Below, piece after piece: positions 18,420 to 27,916 of a DNA stretch of 64,000 nucleotides. Location of the stretch: contig CAKKNE010000002.1 of the NCBI GenBank assembly GCA_918797485.1, positions 3,996,501 through 4,060,500 of the forward strand, written 5' to 3'. The notes beneath the pieces are model-generated. The model was given only the letters and a program-made list of their open reading frames with translations. It did no database searches and was not told the origin of the DNA. Numbering within the stretch: the first letter of the stretch is position 1; each line of letters starts with the position of its first letter. This DNA comes from Pelagomonas calceolata (Eukaryota; Sar; Pelagophyceae; Pelagomonadales; Pelagomonadaceae). The position numbers and the translations under genes were made by a program.

Positions 18420-18438
18420 CTAGCGTCTTTGACGCTAG
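18420..18438. promoter_or_regulatory. Perfect hairpin variant of the CTAG element
   Basis: CTAGCGTCTTTGACGCTAG is an 8-bp perfect inverted repeat around TTT, with the same outer CTAG words and an inner GTCTT. A second loose CTAG...GCTAGC pair lies at 18377-18404. Both are within 365 bp upstream of the MYB start at 18056. Confidence 0.4.
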
Positions 18439-18572
18439 GGGTGTCCTGGGGGACACCCGCAGACATAACCAGGCACGTACATGGTAATCCCAATATTGAG
18501 CGACCAAAGGTCCTCTAGAGTGACCAGGCCGGGGTCAGCTCGACAGAGGGGTTCAAGAGGGGCGGGTGTATA

Positions 18573-19016
18573 TCAAAAATCGGTCGATCGGACGCCCCTA
18601 CCATCGACGGTCAAAGCTGCGCCGTCTTCCAACGCCCCCAAGGCCAGATCGAGCGCCGGCACGCCGAGCGCATCGAGCGCGCCCGCGTCGATGGGCGTCA
18701 GGACCGTTGCCTGAGGCGTCGATGGACGCGGCTTGATTAACCCCGACGGGACAACGACGTGATGAAAGTTGTAGGTCAGAGCACTCGCTAAAAAGCCATC
18801 CACCAGGGCCGGCACCGCCTCCCGAGCCGCCTCTCCCGAGCCTTGCGGGCCGCGGGGTACGGTTCCCAAGCGCAGCTCGCCCCCTCGCGAGCGCGCGCGG
18901 CGAGCGGCGTCCCCCGCACCTCGACGACGCCTACGCGACGCGACGCCATCGCACACCAAGAGACTAGGGAAGAGAGATATACACGCATTAATAGGGGGGA
19001 GAGAGGAGCCGCTCAC
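18573..19016 (-). CDS. Doubtful small protein-coding region
   Basis: A minus-strand frame of 147 codons ends ...LTYNFHHVVVPSGLIKPRP ... LDLALGALEDGAALTVDGRG. An ATG in another frame at 18946 (MASRRVGVVEVRG) overlaps it and runs to 18788, so the true model may use both frames through a short intron or a frameshift. I do not recognise a family. The Arg-rich 5' part is probably not translated as shown. The 3' end is only 4 bp from the Rieske stop on the same strand. Confidence 0.3.
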   Translation of the reverse strand: MSGSSLPPINACISLFPSLLVCDGVASRRRRRGAGDAARRARSRGGELRLGTVPRGPQGSGEAAREAVPALVDGFLASALTYNFHHVVVPSGLIKPRPSTPQATVLTPIDAGALDALGVPALDLALGALEDGAALTVDGRGVRSTDF

Positions 19017-19019
19017 TCA

Positions 19020-19799
19020 CTAGCCCACCAGCAAATTGGCGTCGCCCGTGAACTTGTAGGGCGGGATCTCGAGGTTCAGGGGCGCCGGGCCCTTGCGGAT
19101 GCGGCCCGAGACGTCGTAGTGGGAGCCGTGGCAGGGGCAGAACCAGCCGCCGTAGTCGCCCGCGTTGGCAATTGGCACACATCCTAAATGAGTGCAGATG
19201 CCCATCACCACCAGCCACTCGGCGGATTCGACCCTAGCAGCGTCCGTCTCCGGGTCCCTGAGTTCGTCCAGCGACACGGCTTCAGATGAGGCGATCTCGT
19301 CGGCCGTGCGGTGTCTGATGAAGACGGGCTTGCCGCGCCACTTGACCTGTGTATTTTGTGTGATGCGTCGATGGCGTACAGACGGACACTGAGTGCATAC
19401 GGTGATCGTCTGCCCCTCCTCGACGGCGGACACGTCAAACTCCGCCGACGCCAATGCTAGAACGTCTTTTGTCGCAGACATCGTCGCGATGAACTTTAAC
19501 GCGCCGATCCTCACCGCCGACGCGTAGATGAACTTGTTCGCCCCCATCAACAGGTAGGTAAATCCCCTATTCTCGGCGGCGCCAGAGACGCCGCCTTTGT
19601 CGATGCGGTCTTTAGTGAACCCATAATCAAAACTGCCCAGGTCCTCGCCGGGGCTGAGGGTGGCCGGGGTGGTCGCGAGGGGGCGCGCCCACCTCGCTTG
19701 GGTTTGAGGGGCCCGCGCGGCGGCGGTCCGCGCCGGGGCCCGCGCGGCGGCGGAAGCTGTGCGGCAGAGGCCGCGCCTCAGGAGCGCCGCGGCGGCCAT
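19020..19799 (-). CDS. UQCRFS1: Rieske iron-sulfur subunit of mitochondrial complex III
   Basis: The product is the Rieske protein of ubiquinol-cytochrome c reductase, which moves electrons from ubiquinol to cytochrome c1. It has an Ala/Arg-rich mitochondrial presequence (about 45 residues) and the single membrane anchor ([24 protein letters not shown]). The head domain has both 2Fe-2S boxes, CTHLGC and CPCHGSHYD, and the conserved PVFIRHRT strand. A 54-bp intron at 19347-19400 interrupts the head before [13 protein letters not shown]. It is a multiple of three, so an unspliced reading stays open but inserts 18 residues foreign to the family. Intron removal gives [16 protein letters not shown], as in homologues. 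Confidence 0.95.
   Translation of the reverse strand: MAAAALLRRGLCRTASAAARAPARTAAARAPQTQARWARPLATTPATLSPGEDLGSFDYGFTKDRIDKGGVSGAAENRGFTYLLMGANKFIYASAVRIGALKFIATMSATKDVLALASAEFDVSAVEEGQTITVCTQCPSVRHRRITQNTQVKWRGKPVFIRHRTADEIASSEAVSLDELRDPETDAARVESAEWLVVMGICTHLGCVPIANAGDYGGWFCPCHGSHYDVSGRIRKGPAPLNLEIPPYKFTGDANLLVG
19347..19400 (-). mobile_element. 54-bp introner in the Rieske gene
   Basis: On the minus strand it runs GTATGCACT CAGTGTCC ... AAATACACAG. Ends CAGTGT and (reverse complement) CTGTGT match the outer inverted repeat of the other introners, and the centre holds CGCCATCGACGC, the dispersed motif in inverse. No target duplication remains visible, so it is probably an older insertion. 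Confidence 0.7.
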
Positions 19800-19916
19800 G
19801 AGGTCCTCAGGCGGGCCCGCCTTACTCCGCTACCCTACTCTTGAGGTTGCTGGCTCCCCCCAGCGCTCAAATTCTGCCCGATTGAGGCCTTCCTCGAGCA
19901 GCCAGTTTTTGGTAAG

Positions 19917-19938
19917 GCTAGTATCTATCTGACGCTAG
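19917..19938 (+). promoter_or_regulatory. CTAG promoter element, TATC variant
   Basis: GCTAGTATCTATCTGACGCTAG lies between divergent starts of the Rieske gene (19799) and the fusion gene (20238). Outer words and spacing match the strong copies; the core is ATCTATC. Confidence 0.5.
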
Positions 19939-20237
19939 ATTAGAAAGAAGTCTGAAAAGGGGACCGGAGCCGTCCGTAGCGCCTTCTTATCGATCCTCGC
20001 CGGCAAGAACGGTCGGCTGGCAGGAATTGCCCGACTTGGCATGTCGCCTCCGCAGTCGGCTTTAGCAGTGCCGTGCGGGACGTGCACACACTTATCGCTG
20101 GGTCTGACGCGCGTTTTAGGACTACCGAACCAGACTCTCAGCGCTGCGAACGATAACGGCATCGATAGCGCGCGCCACAGCAGCAGAGGCCCCTGAGTGC
20201 TGCAGTGCTCAAATTTGTGCGGCGCGCGGACGTAAAG

Positions 20238-23200
20238 ATGAAAGGCTCGAACCAGACGAGCCGCGCCATCATCCGGGGCGGCGCGAACACGGGCCGTTTT
20301 GACAGAGGAGAAGATGTGCCGAATGCGGGCGACGTTACGCTGCGGGACCCGGTCTCGCAGGGGCCCATCGAGACGCACGCGCTCTATGGTGCGGCCACGC
20401 CCAATGTCGGCAGCGCGTGGGCTTTGCCACGAGCCCATCCCCTGTGGGCGCCCATGGACTTTGAATGTAAGGAACTAACGAAGGAGACACCGGCGCAGCG
20501 GGAAGAGCGCTTGGCGCGCTTCGAGCCGCCCGCGGAACCGCGGCGCCAGCTCACTTCCGAAGAAATCGTAGACGTGAGAAACAAGTGCCGGGCCCACTTC
20601 GCCTCGAAAAAAAATACGGAAGCGGGCCGCGTCGACTTTATGGCATCAGACAAGTTCGCGGGCAAAAAACCGGGCTACTACTTCGGGCGGAGCGCCAAAG
20701 GCATGGGGTATCATATCGATTATGCCCAGATGCGCCGATTGATGACGTTGTCGCCGGGCGACCGGTGCGAAGCTAGATATCAGAAGGTACGGCGGTATTT
20801 TGATGGAGTCGTCTGCGCGGCGCACGTATGAAACGGCGTCCTTTGTCACGGCGCGTCGCGTCGATGGCGTCGAGTTCACAGCGCGTCGCGTCGATGGCGT
20901 CGGGGGTCCACGCCGTCGCTCGAAGCAACCGCGTCGCACCGACGCCGTCGCGGCGAGAGAGCGAGAGCGAGTGATCCACAACACAGGACGACGACTGCTC
21001 CTACGACGTCCGCTTCAAGCACGGCCACGTCCAGCTGCGCGTACCATGTGAACACTGTAGGAAGAAGGCCTGGGTCGGCGTCCTCAAGGAAAATGACGGC
21101 GTGAGCCGGTCGCTGATGGCGGCGAACCCCTTGACCGAGAAGAACGACGCGTCCGTGCGGTGGTACGAGAAGCTGCTGCTGTGGGAGCAGGGGAAGCTAG
21201 AAGAGGCGCCGTCTCCCGATTTTGAAGAGGGTGGTAATCCGCTGGCGTTGCTCGAGGCCATGGCGCTCGCCGAGGACCAGGACGTTTCGGATGAAGCGCC
21301 CCGACTGGATAATGCGGGCGCGGAGGCCCTCGTCGCGTCGAGCACGAAACCCGAGAGCGCCTCGTATCAACGCGTCTGGGACGAGGACGGCCGGCCTCTA
21401 CGATCAGGACCGCCGACGCACCAGGACTATTATGGTAATGATGCGCCAGCATCACAGGAAGAACTAAGCGCCACGCGCGACAAGCCCTATTTACTAAATG
21501 GCGACGACTCCGTCCAGAAGTGGATCACTACACCTAGTGAATCGGAGAAGAAGCCAGCTGCGGGCTCGTGTGTCGAGTGCCACGTCATCAAGAGACATCT
21601 AGATGGTTCGATTTGCGCGACGACGCACGACGGCGACCCCTTACAACTGAAACTTTTTTGCGATGAGGACCGGAACGGCGTGCCAAATGCAGACCGCTAC
21701 GTCCAGGGCCTGCACGAGGGCTTGAGTTCGATGCGCGTCGGGGAAATAGCGCACTTCGTCGTCGCGCCGGAAAAGGCCTATGGTCTCAAAGGTTTATATC
21801 CGACGGTGCCCGGGGCGACGAAACGACACCCGCGGGGGTCTTGGTTGTGGTACGAGGTCGAGTTACTAGCCATCGAGGAAGACGCCTCGACGACACAGAT
21901 CACGGACCCGCGGTCCTTCTTCTTATTGCAGCGGCCGGACGGCTACGACTGGACCGGATTGACGCAACAGGAAGATCAAGCCTGCGGTTTTTGTGGAAGG
22001 CCGGAGCGAGCCCTGCACCAGCGCAAATTTAGGAAGTGCGGCCGCTGTAAAGTACAAATCTACTGCTCCGCGGACTGCGCCAAGCGGCACTGGCCCACGC
22101 ACAAGCTCACGTGCTCGAAACCGGAAGATCATCTCGTGCTCGAGGCCGAGGCGTCTCTCACACATGCGTTAACTGTGAAAAGAGACGACGCCGTCGCGAC
22201 ATATATCTCCACGAAACTAGGACATGTACCACCCAAGATCTTGGTGATCGTCGCGTATCGGAACCAGTTACCCTTACAGGACCGCCAGCCGCAGTTGTTC
22301 AAGTTCGTGCCCTACATGATCGCGTTCCTCGGAAGTTGTCGACCGCGACCGGATTTTAAGATTGTCGTCGCGACGCAGACGGATGATGGGCGGAAGTTCA
22401 ATCGAGGAAGGTTGATGAACGCGGCCTTCCGGGAGATGCGCGGTGACGAGTATGATAGTGTGATCTTCCACGACGTGGATATCCTCCCTTCCGAAGAGCT
22501 CATGCCCTACTACGCCACGCCACCTTGTGAAGGGAGACCCTGCCATCTCGGGGGACGGTGGCGCTCGAAATATACGGAGGATGCCTTTGTCGGGGGCGCC
22601 ATCGCCTTTCGTCCCGCAGACTTCGTGAGAATTAATGGCTACGCGAACGACAACTGGGGCTGGGGTTTGGACGACGAGGAGTTAGGTCTGAGGATGGTCG
22701 AGTGCGGTTTAAGGGTTGTGAAGCCTTCTGTTGGAACTTATTGTGATTTGGACCCGATCAACCTACACAACATTGTTCATAGTGATGAAAGGGGCTACTA
22801 CTCCGAGTGGTGGAATCTGGACATGGAGAACGGTAAATGTAAACCGAAGCTGGGTGCCATCGATTGGTCGCTTTATAAAACGTGGTTCCGGGCGCGGGGG
22901 CTCTGCGACATCGCCGGGAACTCGGAATTGGTGGCGAGGACGCACGAGTTCGGGGGAAGGGTCGTGCGTCTGTTATATGCTCTGGAGAACGACCATGAAC
23001 GGAAGGAGGGCACCGTCGCCCTCGTGTCCGCGCGCATGTCGATGCGCGCTTGTTTAGATCGGTGTGGAAATCAAAAGTTCACTTCATGCTGAATCATCGC
23101 GTCGTCCTCCACGCCATCGACGCGCCACCTGCTCGATGGCGTGGCGATGCCGGTTCCTCACCGCTCGACGGAGCCCGCACGGCCGCGTCGTCGCCGAGAA

Positions 23201-23420
23201 TGCACCCGACACACTGGTTGATGTCCACACAGGTTTAGATGCGAAGCTGACCGGACCGGTCGCTGAGAGAGCCTTGGCGCAGACGCAGCAGCTCGCCGCG
23301 CTCGGGAACCTCGACGCGCGGAAGCCGCGAACCATGGACCTGCATAAGCTGGCGCCGGAGCAGCGCCTCGCCCTCCAGGACTCCGCGCCGCCGCGGCCGC
23401 GGCGCCGGCTCGCCGGCTAG
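20238..23420 (+). CDS. Tudor-FKBP-MYND-galactosyltransferase fusion (three exons)
   Basis: Exons 20238-20825, 20987-23051 and 23233-23420 join in frame to 946 residues. The first splice completes a Tudor-like module (GDRCEARYQKVRRYFDGVV to DCSYDVRFKHGHVQLRVP, about 170-220). An FKBP-type prolyl isomerase-like domain follows at about 390-493 (GLHEGLSSMRVGEIAHF, then WLWYEVELLAIE). A MYND zinc finger is at about 529-572 (CGFCGR ... CGRCK ... YCSADCAKRHW). A family-7 beta-1,4-galactosyltransferase-like domain spans about 613-800 (VIFHDVDILP with the metal-binding DVD; WGWGLDDEELGLRM). No signal peptide or membrane anchor is seen, so a Golgi role is doubtful. The second intron's flanks prove exon 3: MRACLD reads on into AKLTGPVAERALAQ. 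Confidence 0.85.
20826..20986 (+). mobile_element. 161-bp introner-like intron with two tandem motif copies
   Basis: The intron runs from GTATGA to ACACAG. It contains GCGTCGCGTCGATGGCGTCG twice, about 30 bp apart (20852-20905), and ends GTGATCCACAACACAG like the other introners. Terminal repeats are weak (CGGCGT against CTGTGT) and no target duplication is visible. Splicing is required: it rebuilds the Tudor-like module and avoids an immediate TGA. Confidence 0.65.
23052..23232 (+). mobile_element. Introner with perfect 8-bp target duplication and inverted ends
   Basis: GTTTAGAT occurs at 23052-23059 and again at 23233-23240. The 173-bp element between begins CGGTGTGGAAATCAAAAG and ends, in reverse complement, CTGTGTGGACATCAACCAG. 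Most positions agree, so these are terminal inverted repeats. The left GT of the duplicated target serves as splice donor and the element's terminal CACAG as acceptor, so splicing restores the pre-insertion sequence exactly. A 12-bp perfect hairpin, CCACGCCATCGA with TCGATGGCGTGG, sits inside at 23109-23144. Confidence 0.9.
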
Positions 23421-23668
23421 TTTTGTTATTTTGTCGCGTAAGTGCCTTCCCGTAGTTGGAACGCCCCCCGGGAGCAGAGCTAACACTCGGGGCGACGGCG
23501 TACGTGGGCGGGGCGGGCAGACCCCGCGGCGGTCGTGGTGGCTAGGCGGCCTAGCCTGAGGTAGCTCTAAGCAAAGCAAGAGAAAAAAAGCAGGTGGATG
23601 CGGGTCCTCTTAGCATCGTGCCCCGGGAGCGGGGTGCGTCGGAGGGCCGGGGAGGGGGCGCACCCTTT
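23421..23668. other. Tail-to-tail intergenic region
   Basis: A 248-bp gap between convergent stops. Apart from a T-rich stretch after the first stop and GC-rich sequence, no feature is supported. Confidence 0.5.
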
Positions 23669-26133
23669 CTAGACGGCAAGCGCGGACTGCTGGTCGCAGT
23701 TGTCGCCCGTGTAGCCCGTGAAGCACTCGCAGAGGCCGTCGTCGCCGTTGCAGAGGCCGCGGCCCGAGCACTGCTGGACGAACTCGTACGACGTCGGGCC
23801 GGGCTCGAACTTGACGATGGAGTGGATGCCGACCAGCTGGGTGCCCGCCGTCGCGCCGCTCGTGTCGCCCTCGTCCATGACCGACCCGCGGAAGGCCGAG
23901 CGCGCGGCCGTGGCGGAGCCGTCCCAGTTGATGGCCTTGTCGACGACGAAGTAGAAGCGGTCTTCCGTCGTGCCGGTGGAGGCCGACGGCGCGTCGACGC
24001 CGACCTTGACGACGGTGTAGAGGTTGCCCGTGTTCGCCGAGGCGGCCGCGTCGGCCACCGAGACCTTGACGCCGTCCTGGGCGACGGGCATGTACGGCAG
24101 GAGCACCTTGTCGCCCTTGTTGAGGCACGCGTTGAGGTGGTTCGAGTCGCAGGACACGTCGGCGGACGTGTAGACCGTGGTCGAGTACTTGGCGAAGCGC
24201 GCCGTGACGGACGCCGTGACGTCTCTATCGATGTTGCCGGACGGGTTCGAGTCGCGGCCCTGGCCGCTCGTGCGGTTCGCGAGCACCGTGGCCGTGCCGT
24301 CGGTCGTGAAGACGCTCATGTCCACGCCGACCTCGGGCAGGCCGCTGAAGTAGAAGCGCTCCGTCGCGTCGCCCTCCTTGCCCGCGCCGTAGTAGGCGAG
24401 GTAGTACTTGCCGGCGTCATAATCGTCGGCGACGCCCGACGCGTCTTCGCGCGCGGTCGGCGTCTTCGTGAGCTTGACGACGTGCGGGTGCCACGTCGTG
24501 TTCGTCAGGCCGTAGTCCCAGTTGTAGACCTCGAGGTTGTTCGAGGCGTCGCCGTCGGCGTCTCCCAGACACGCCTTGAGGAGCTTCACCGCGGCGGCGT
24601 CGAAGCCGGTGCCGCTCGCGTAGGCGAAGCCGCCGGCCTCGACCTCCGAGGAGCCGCCCGAGTTCCCCGCCCCCGCGTCGGCGACGGCCGTCGCCTGGAG
24701 CGTGACGCCGTCGCACATCGTCGGGAAGTAGTCGATGTTCTCGCCCGAGATGCCCCGGGCGTTCGCGAGGACCTTGACGTCGACGTCGAATTTCACCTTA
24801 TTGTCGTCGGTGCCCGAGTGGCCGATGGCGTAGACCGAGGGCCGCGTGCCGTCCAAATTCGCGTTGATCTCGATGGGCTTGAGGTCGCCGAGGTTCTCCG
24901 TGAAGGTGAGGTCGTACTCGACCTTGTTCCGCGCGGTGAGGCTTCCGACGTTGGGGGTTATCTCCGAGCAGATCACGGAGCCCGCGGGGACGATGTCGTT
25001 CGCCATGGACTCGAGCGCGGCCTTGATCTCGATGCAGCCCGCCGTCGCCGCGAGCGGGTCCGTCTGGTAGTCCTCGCCGAAGGCGTCGTAGAACTTGATG
25101 GCGTAGGTGCCCGTGATGGAGAGGCCCGTGCTCAAGTCGCCGTCGGCGTCGGCGTTGCCGAGTTCGTCCATTGCCTCGAGGTTCCCCGTCACGTTCACGT
25201 ACTGCAGGAGGACGCGCGCCGTCGGCGCGCGGATCGTCATGTAGTCGTCGTCGATGTAGAGGGGATCCAAACCGTGCTTGCACATCTTGGACTCGCACGT
25301 CGGGCCCGAGTAGCCGGGCTCGCACTTGCAGCCCATGGTGACCTCCGAGTCCCAGAGGTTGTAGACGTTGCCGTGGTCCGCGGCGGCCAGGTCCTGCGCG
25401 CTCATGCAGACGCCGTGGCCCGAGCACGTCGCGTCGCCGCAGGCCGCCTTCTGGCAGCCCGCGCCCGAGTAGCCCGGGAAGCAGTCGCACTCGCCGGACT
25501 TGCGGTCGCAGATGCCCTTGTTGCCGCACTCGGCGTAGGCGTGGCCCGTGTTCGTGAGAGACCCACCCGCCGAGTCGACCATGAGCGGGTACTGCTCGGT
25601 CGTGCCGTGGGGGTAGACGGTCGAGCCGGCGATGACGGTCGTGCTCGTGCCGCTCAGCGCGTCGGCGGAGCCGTCGAGGTCGCCCTTGGGCGTGTCGACG
25701 TGCGCCGGCACGAAGGGGCAGGTCCGCCCGGAGCAGTCGGCCTCCTGCCAGTTCGGGTAGCAGATGCACTCGTCGAACGTGCCGCAGGTGCCGTGGCCGG
25801 AGCAGGCCTGTGTTGTTTTGTGGGTCTCGTTCGGCTCTCTCGCGGCGCGGTGCGGTGTCTCTCTCGTGCGGTTCATGGGTTTCACGCGTCCGTCGCCGCC
25901 GGCGCGGCGCCAACGGCGTTGCTCGCGCGCGGGCGCGGTTTTTCGTGGGAGCGCGGCTTGTGGAAGGTCCCTGGGTGGCGGGGGCTGCCTCCGGCGGGGC
26001 GGGGGCTGCCTCTCGCGGGCCGCTCCCGGGCGGCAGCCTTTCTCTGTCCGGCCTTTGTTGCAACGCTGCTGCTCACGTTCGGGCACTCGGCGACGGCCGT
26101 GCCGGCGGCTAGCGCGAGCACGATGAGCTTCAT
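23669..26133 (-). CDS. Secreted EGF-domain protein (two exons)
   Basis: Exon 1 (26133-26077) encodes a signal peptide, MKLIVLALAAGTAVAECPN. A 269-bp intron (25808-26076, GTGAGC...ACACAG) follows, and exon 2 (25807-23669) continues ACSGHGTCGTFDECICYP, so splicing completes the first EGF-like repeat. At least three more Cys-rich EGF-like units follow in the first 210 residues (GICDRKSGECDCFPGYSG, SGHGVCMSAQDL, CKCEPGYSG). Then come roughly 430 residues of beta-rich, Asp/Thr-rich sequence without a named domain, and a final EGF unit (SGRGLCNGDDGLCECFTGY). It is likely extracellular or cell-surface. A second gene of the same style is at 54757-55668. The very long antisense frame on the plus strand is not real. 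Confidence 0.85.
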
Positions 26134-26528
26134 TCTGCCGTCCTCTGGTGCGCTGGCTGGATGTCCTAGCGCGCAGCGAGAGCCGCTAATATAAGCCGCA
26201 GCTCCCGGGAGGGCCAGCGGAACTGGCATTTTAGCGATCTCAGCTAATGTTTGCCCCCAAAATCTTGCGTCCGGAAATGCCCCAAACGGGACCGAGACGC
26301 TGCCAGACAGCCCCCGGAGCCCTACGGGCACGTTTGGCCCGACCCGAGACGTGTCGCCGCCGCCATGGCACACTCCATGGCACGATCTAGGGGTCCCAAG
26401 GGGAGCACTGCTGCCCGGGGACCACGCTTCGCTGTGGCGATCTACGCGCGAGCGGAGGCGCCGAACCGCACCCCCACACCGAGGAATGAACGACCGCCAA
26501 CGAACCAAATCACACACTCAATACTTAG
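26134..26528. other. Upstream region of the EGF gene
   Basis: This 395-bp stretch separates the EGF gene start from the 3' end of the next minus-strand gene. A weak CTAG word with GCTAA 20 bp later (26165-26190) resembles the promoter element but lacks its core. Nothing else is recognised. Confidence 0.4.
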
Positions 26529-27404
26529 TCACCTCGCCGCCGCCGCCGCGCCGCCGTCGACGCCCTCGAGCAGCGCCGCGAGGTCGCGCTCCGGCGGCGC
26601 CTGCCCGCCGGCGAGGACCGCGACGTCCTTGGCGAGCGCGGCGACGTCGCTCTTCTTCGCGTCGACGATGCGCTCGAGCGGCGCGATGGCCGGGTCCTTC
26701 CGCCGCTTCGTCTTCTTCTTCGTGGGTGGCGGCGCCGCGGCGGCACCTAACGAAAGCTCCGCGAGGCGCGACGCCGCGTCGATGACGGACCGCTTCTCCT
26801 CGAGCGTCGCGAGGGCGTCGTCCAGCGCCTTCCGCAGGTCGACGGACGTGGCGCGCTCGGCGTCGCGCTCGGCCTTGACCTTGCGCAGGTCGTCCTCGGT
26901 CGCGTGCGACGACCGCCTCAATAATTCGAGGTCGTTCCGGCACGACGACAGGGCGCTCTCCGCCTTCACGGCCTGGTCCTGGAGCACCCTTTCGTGCCGC
27001 TCGGCGAGCTCCTGCTTGTGGTCCGCGTGTGCCCGACCGTCCGCGTCGTGGTCCTCCCTCACACTATCGAGCTGGGCCTGGACCCCATCCAACTCCCGCG
27101 ACAAGCGTTCGCCGGCCTTCCGGGCCTCCTTCAATTCTCCTGCGAGTGAGCGTTGCTCGTCCCGCAGCTGTGTTATGATAGCGTCCTTCTCGGCCTCGAC
27201 GCGGGCCGCGGCCTCGCTCGTCTTCCGGTCGCAGTCGGCCCGCTGCTGCCTTTCTTGTAATTCGCGCACTCGCAAATCCTCATCCCTCATAAGCTGGCTC
27301 TGCGCCGCGGCCCGGCTCGTCAGCGTCGTCACCACAGCTCCCGCGAAGACTAAAACGACGCACAGGTCCTTGACCCGCAGGCGGCGGCCGGCCGCCGGCT
27401 GCAT
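26529..27404 (-). CDS. Single-pass membrane coiled-coil protein
   Basis: Starting at ATG 27404, the 291-residue protein has a short basic N-terminus (MQPAAGRRLRVKD) and one hydrophobic segment (LCVVLVFAGAVVTTLTS, residues 14-30). This suggests a type II membrane anchor. It is followed by a long Glu/Arg/Ala coiled coil (about 40-215) and a basic patch (KKKTKRRKD). The layout recalls Golgi-type coiled-coil proteins such as GOLIM4/GP73, but no motif confirms it. The frame continues upstream without a better start. Confidence 0.65.
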   Translation of the reverse strand: MQPAAGRRLRVKDLCVVLVFAGAVVTTLTSRAAAQSQLMRDEDLRVRELQERQQRADCDRKTSEAAARVEAEKDAIITQLRDEQRSLAGELKEARKAGERLSRELDGVQAQLDSVREDHDADGRAHADHKQELAERHERVLQDQAVKAESALSSCRNDLELLRRSSHATEDDLRKVKAERDAERATSVDLRKALDDALATLEEKRSVIDAASRLAELSLGAAAAPPPTKKKTKRRKDPAIAPLERIVDAKKSDVAALAKDVAVLAGGQAPPERDLAALLEGVDGGAAAAAR

Positions 27405-27916
27405 CGTCGGCGTCGTGTCCGCCGGCGCTGCGCGCACGTAACTCCTGTAGGGGTGCGCAGCAATGGTGTGTCTGCTGCTGCGGCGCGCGTCGACGGCGCT
27501 GCGGCGTTCAGTACCGCTTTGTAGCAAGTGTTTGCTCCGGCGCGTCGACGGCGTGCAGGCTGTTGGATACGGCTGCGGAAGCACTGTCGACGCGTCTCTG
27601 AGTTTTTTTGCAGGCCTTTTTGTTAAATTTGCAAACCCGAAGAGTCTAGAGTGTTTGTGAGGCTAGGCATTACTGCGCGCACATAAGGGCCTTGTGGCAG
27701 CATTGATAGGCGTGCACGCGAAATAGTTCTTCTGACAGCTGAGTTTTCGACGGCCTGCGCTGGACGCTTGCCTCGCACTGCTTTTCTTTTGCCCGCACGC
27801 CATCGATCGAGGAGTGGACTGCGCCTTGACGCCCGCGTCGCGATATACCAGCGATAACCATTGCTGGGCAGCGCGCTGCACGCCAAACGATTGCCGGCCA
27901 GGAGCGCTGCACAACG
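27405..27916. promoter_or_regulatory. Divergent promoter region with motif copies and a weak CTAG element
   Basis: This head-to-head region of 512 bp holds GCGCGTCGACGGCG-type copies near 27485 and 27540, and an inverse copy (ACGCCATCGA) near 27786. A degenerate element, CTAGAGTGTTTGTGAGGCTAG, is at 27646-27666. The outer CTAG words and length fit the family; the inner core does not. Confidence 0.4.

Noticed and set aside
23594-26194. 866-codon frame on the plus strand
   Set aside because: It lies wholly antisense to the EGF gene, its composition is Val/Arg/Ala-rich with no domain, and its frame is an artefact of high GC.
26251-27441. 396-codon plus-strand frame
   Set aside because: It is antisense to the coiled-coil gene, with Ser/Arg-rich composition typical of a shadow frame.
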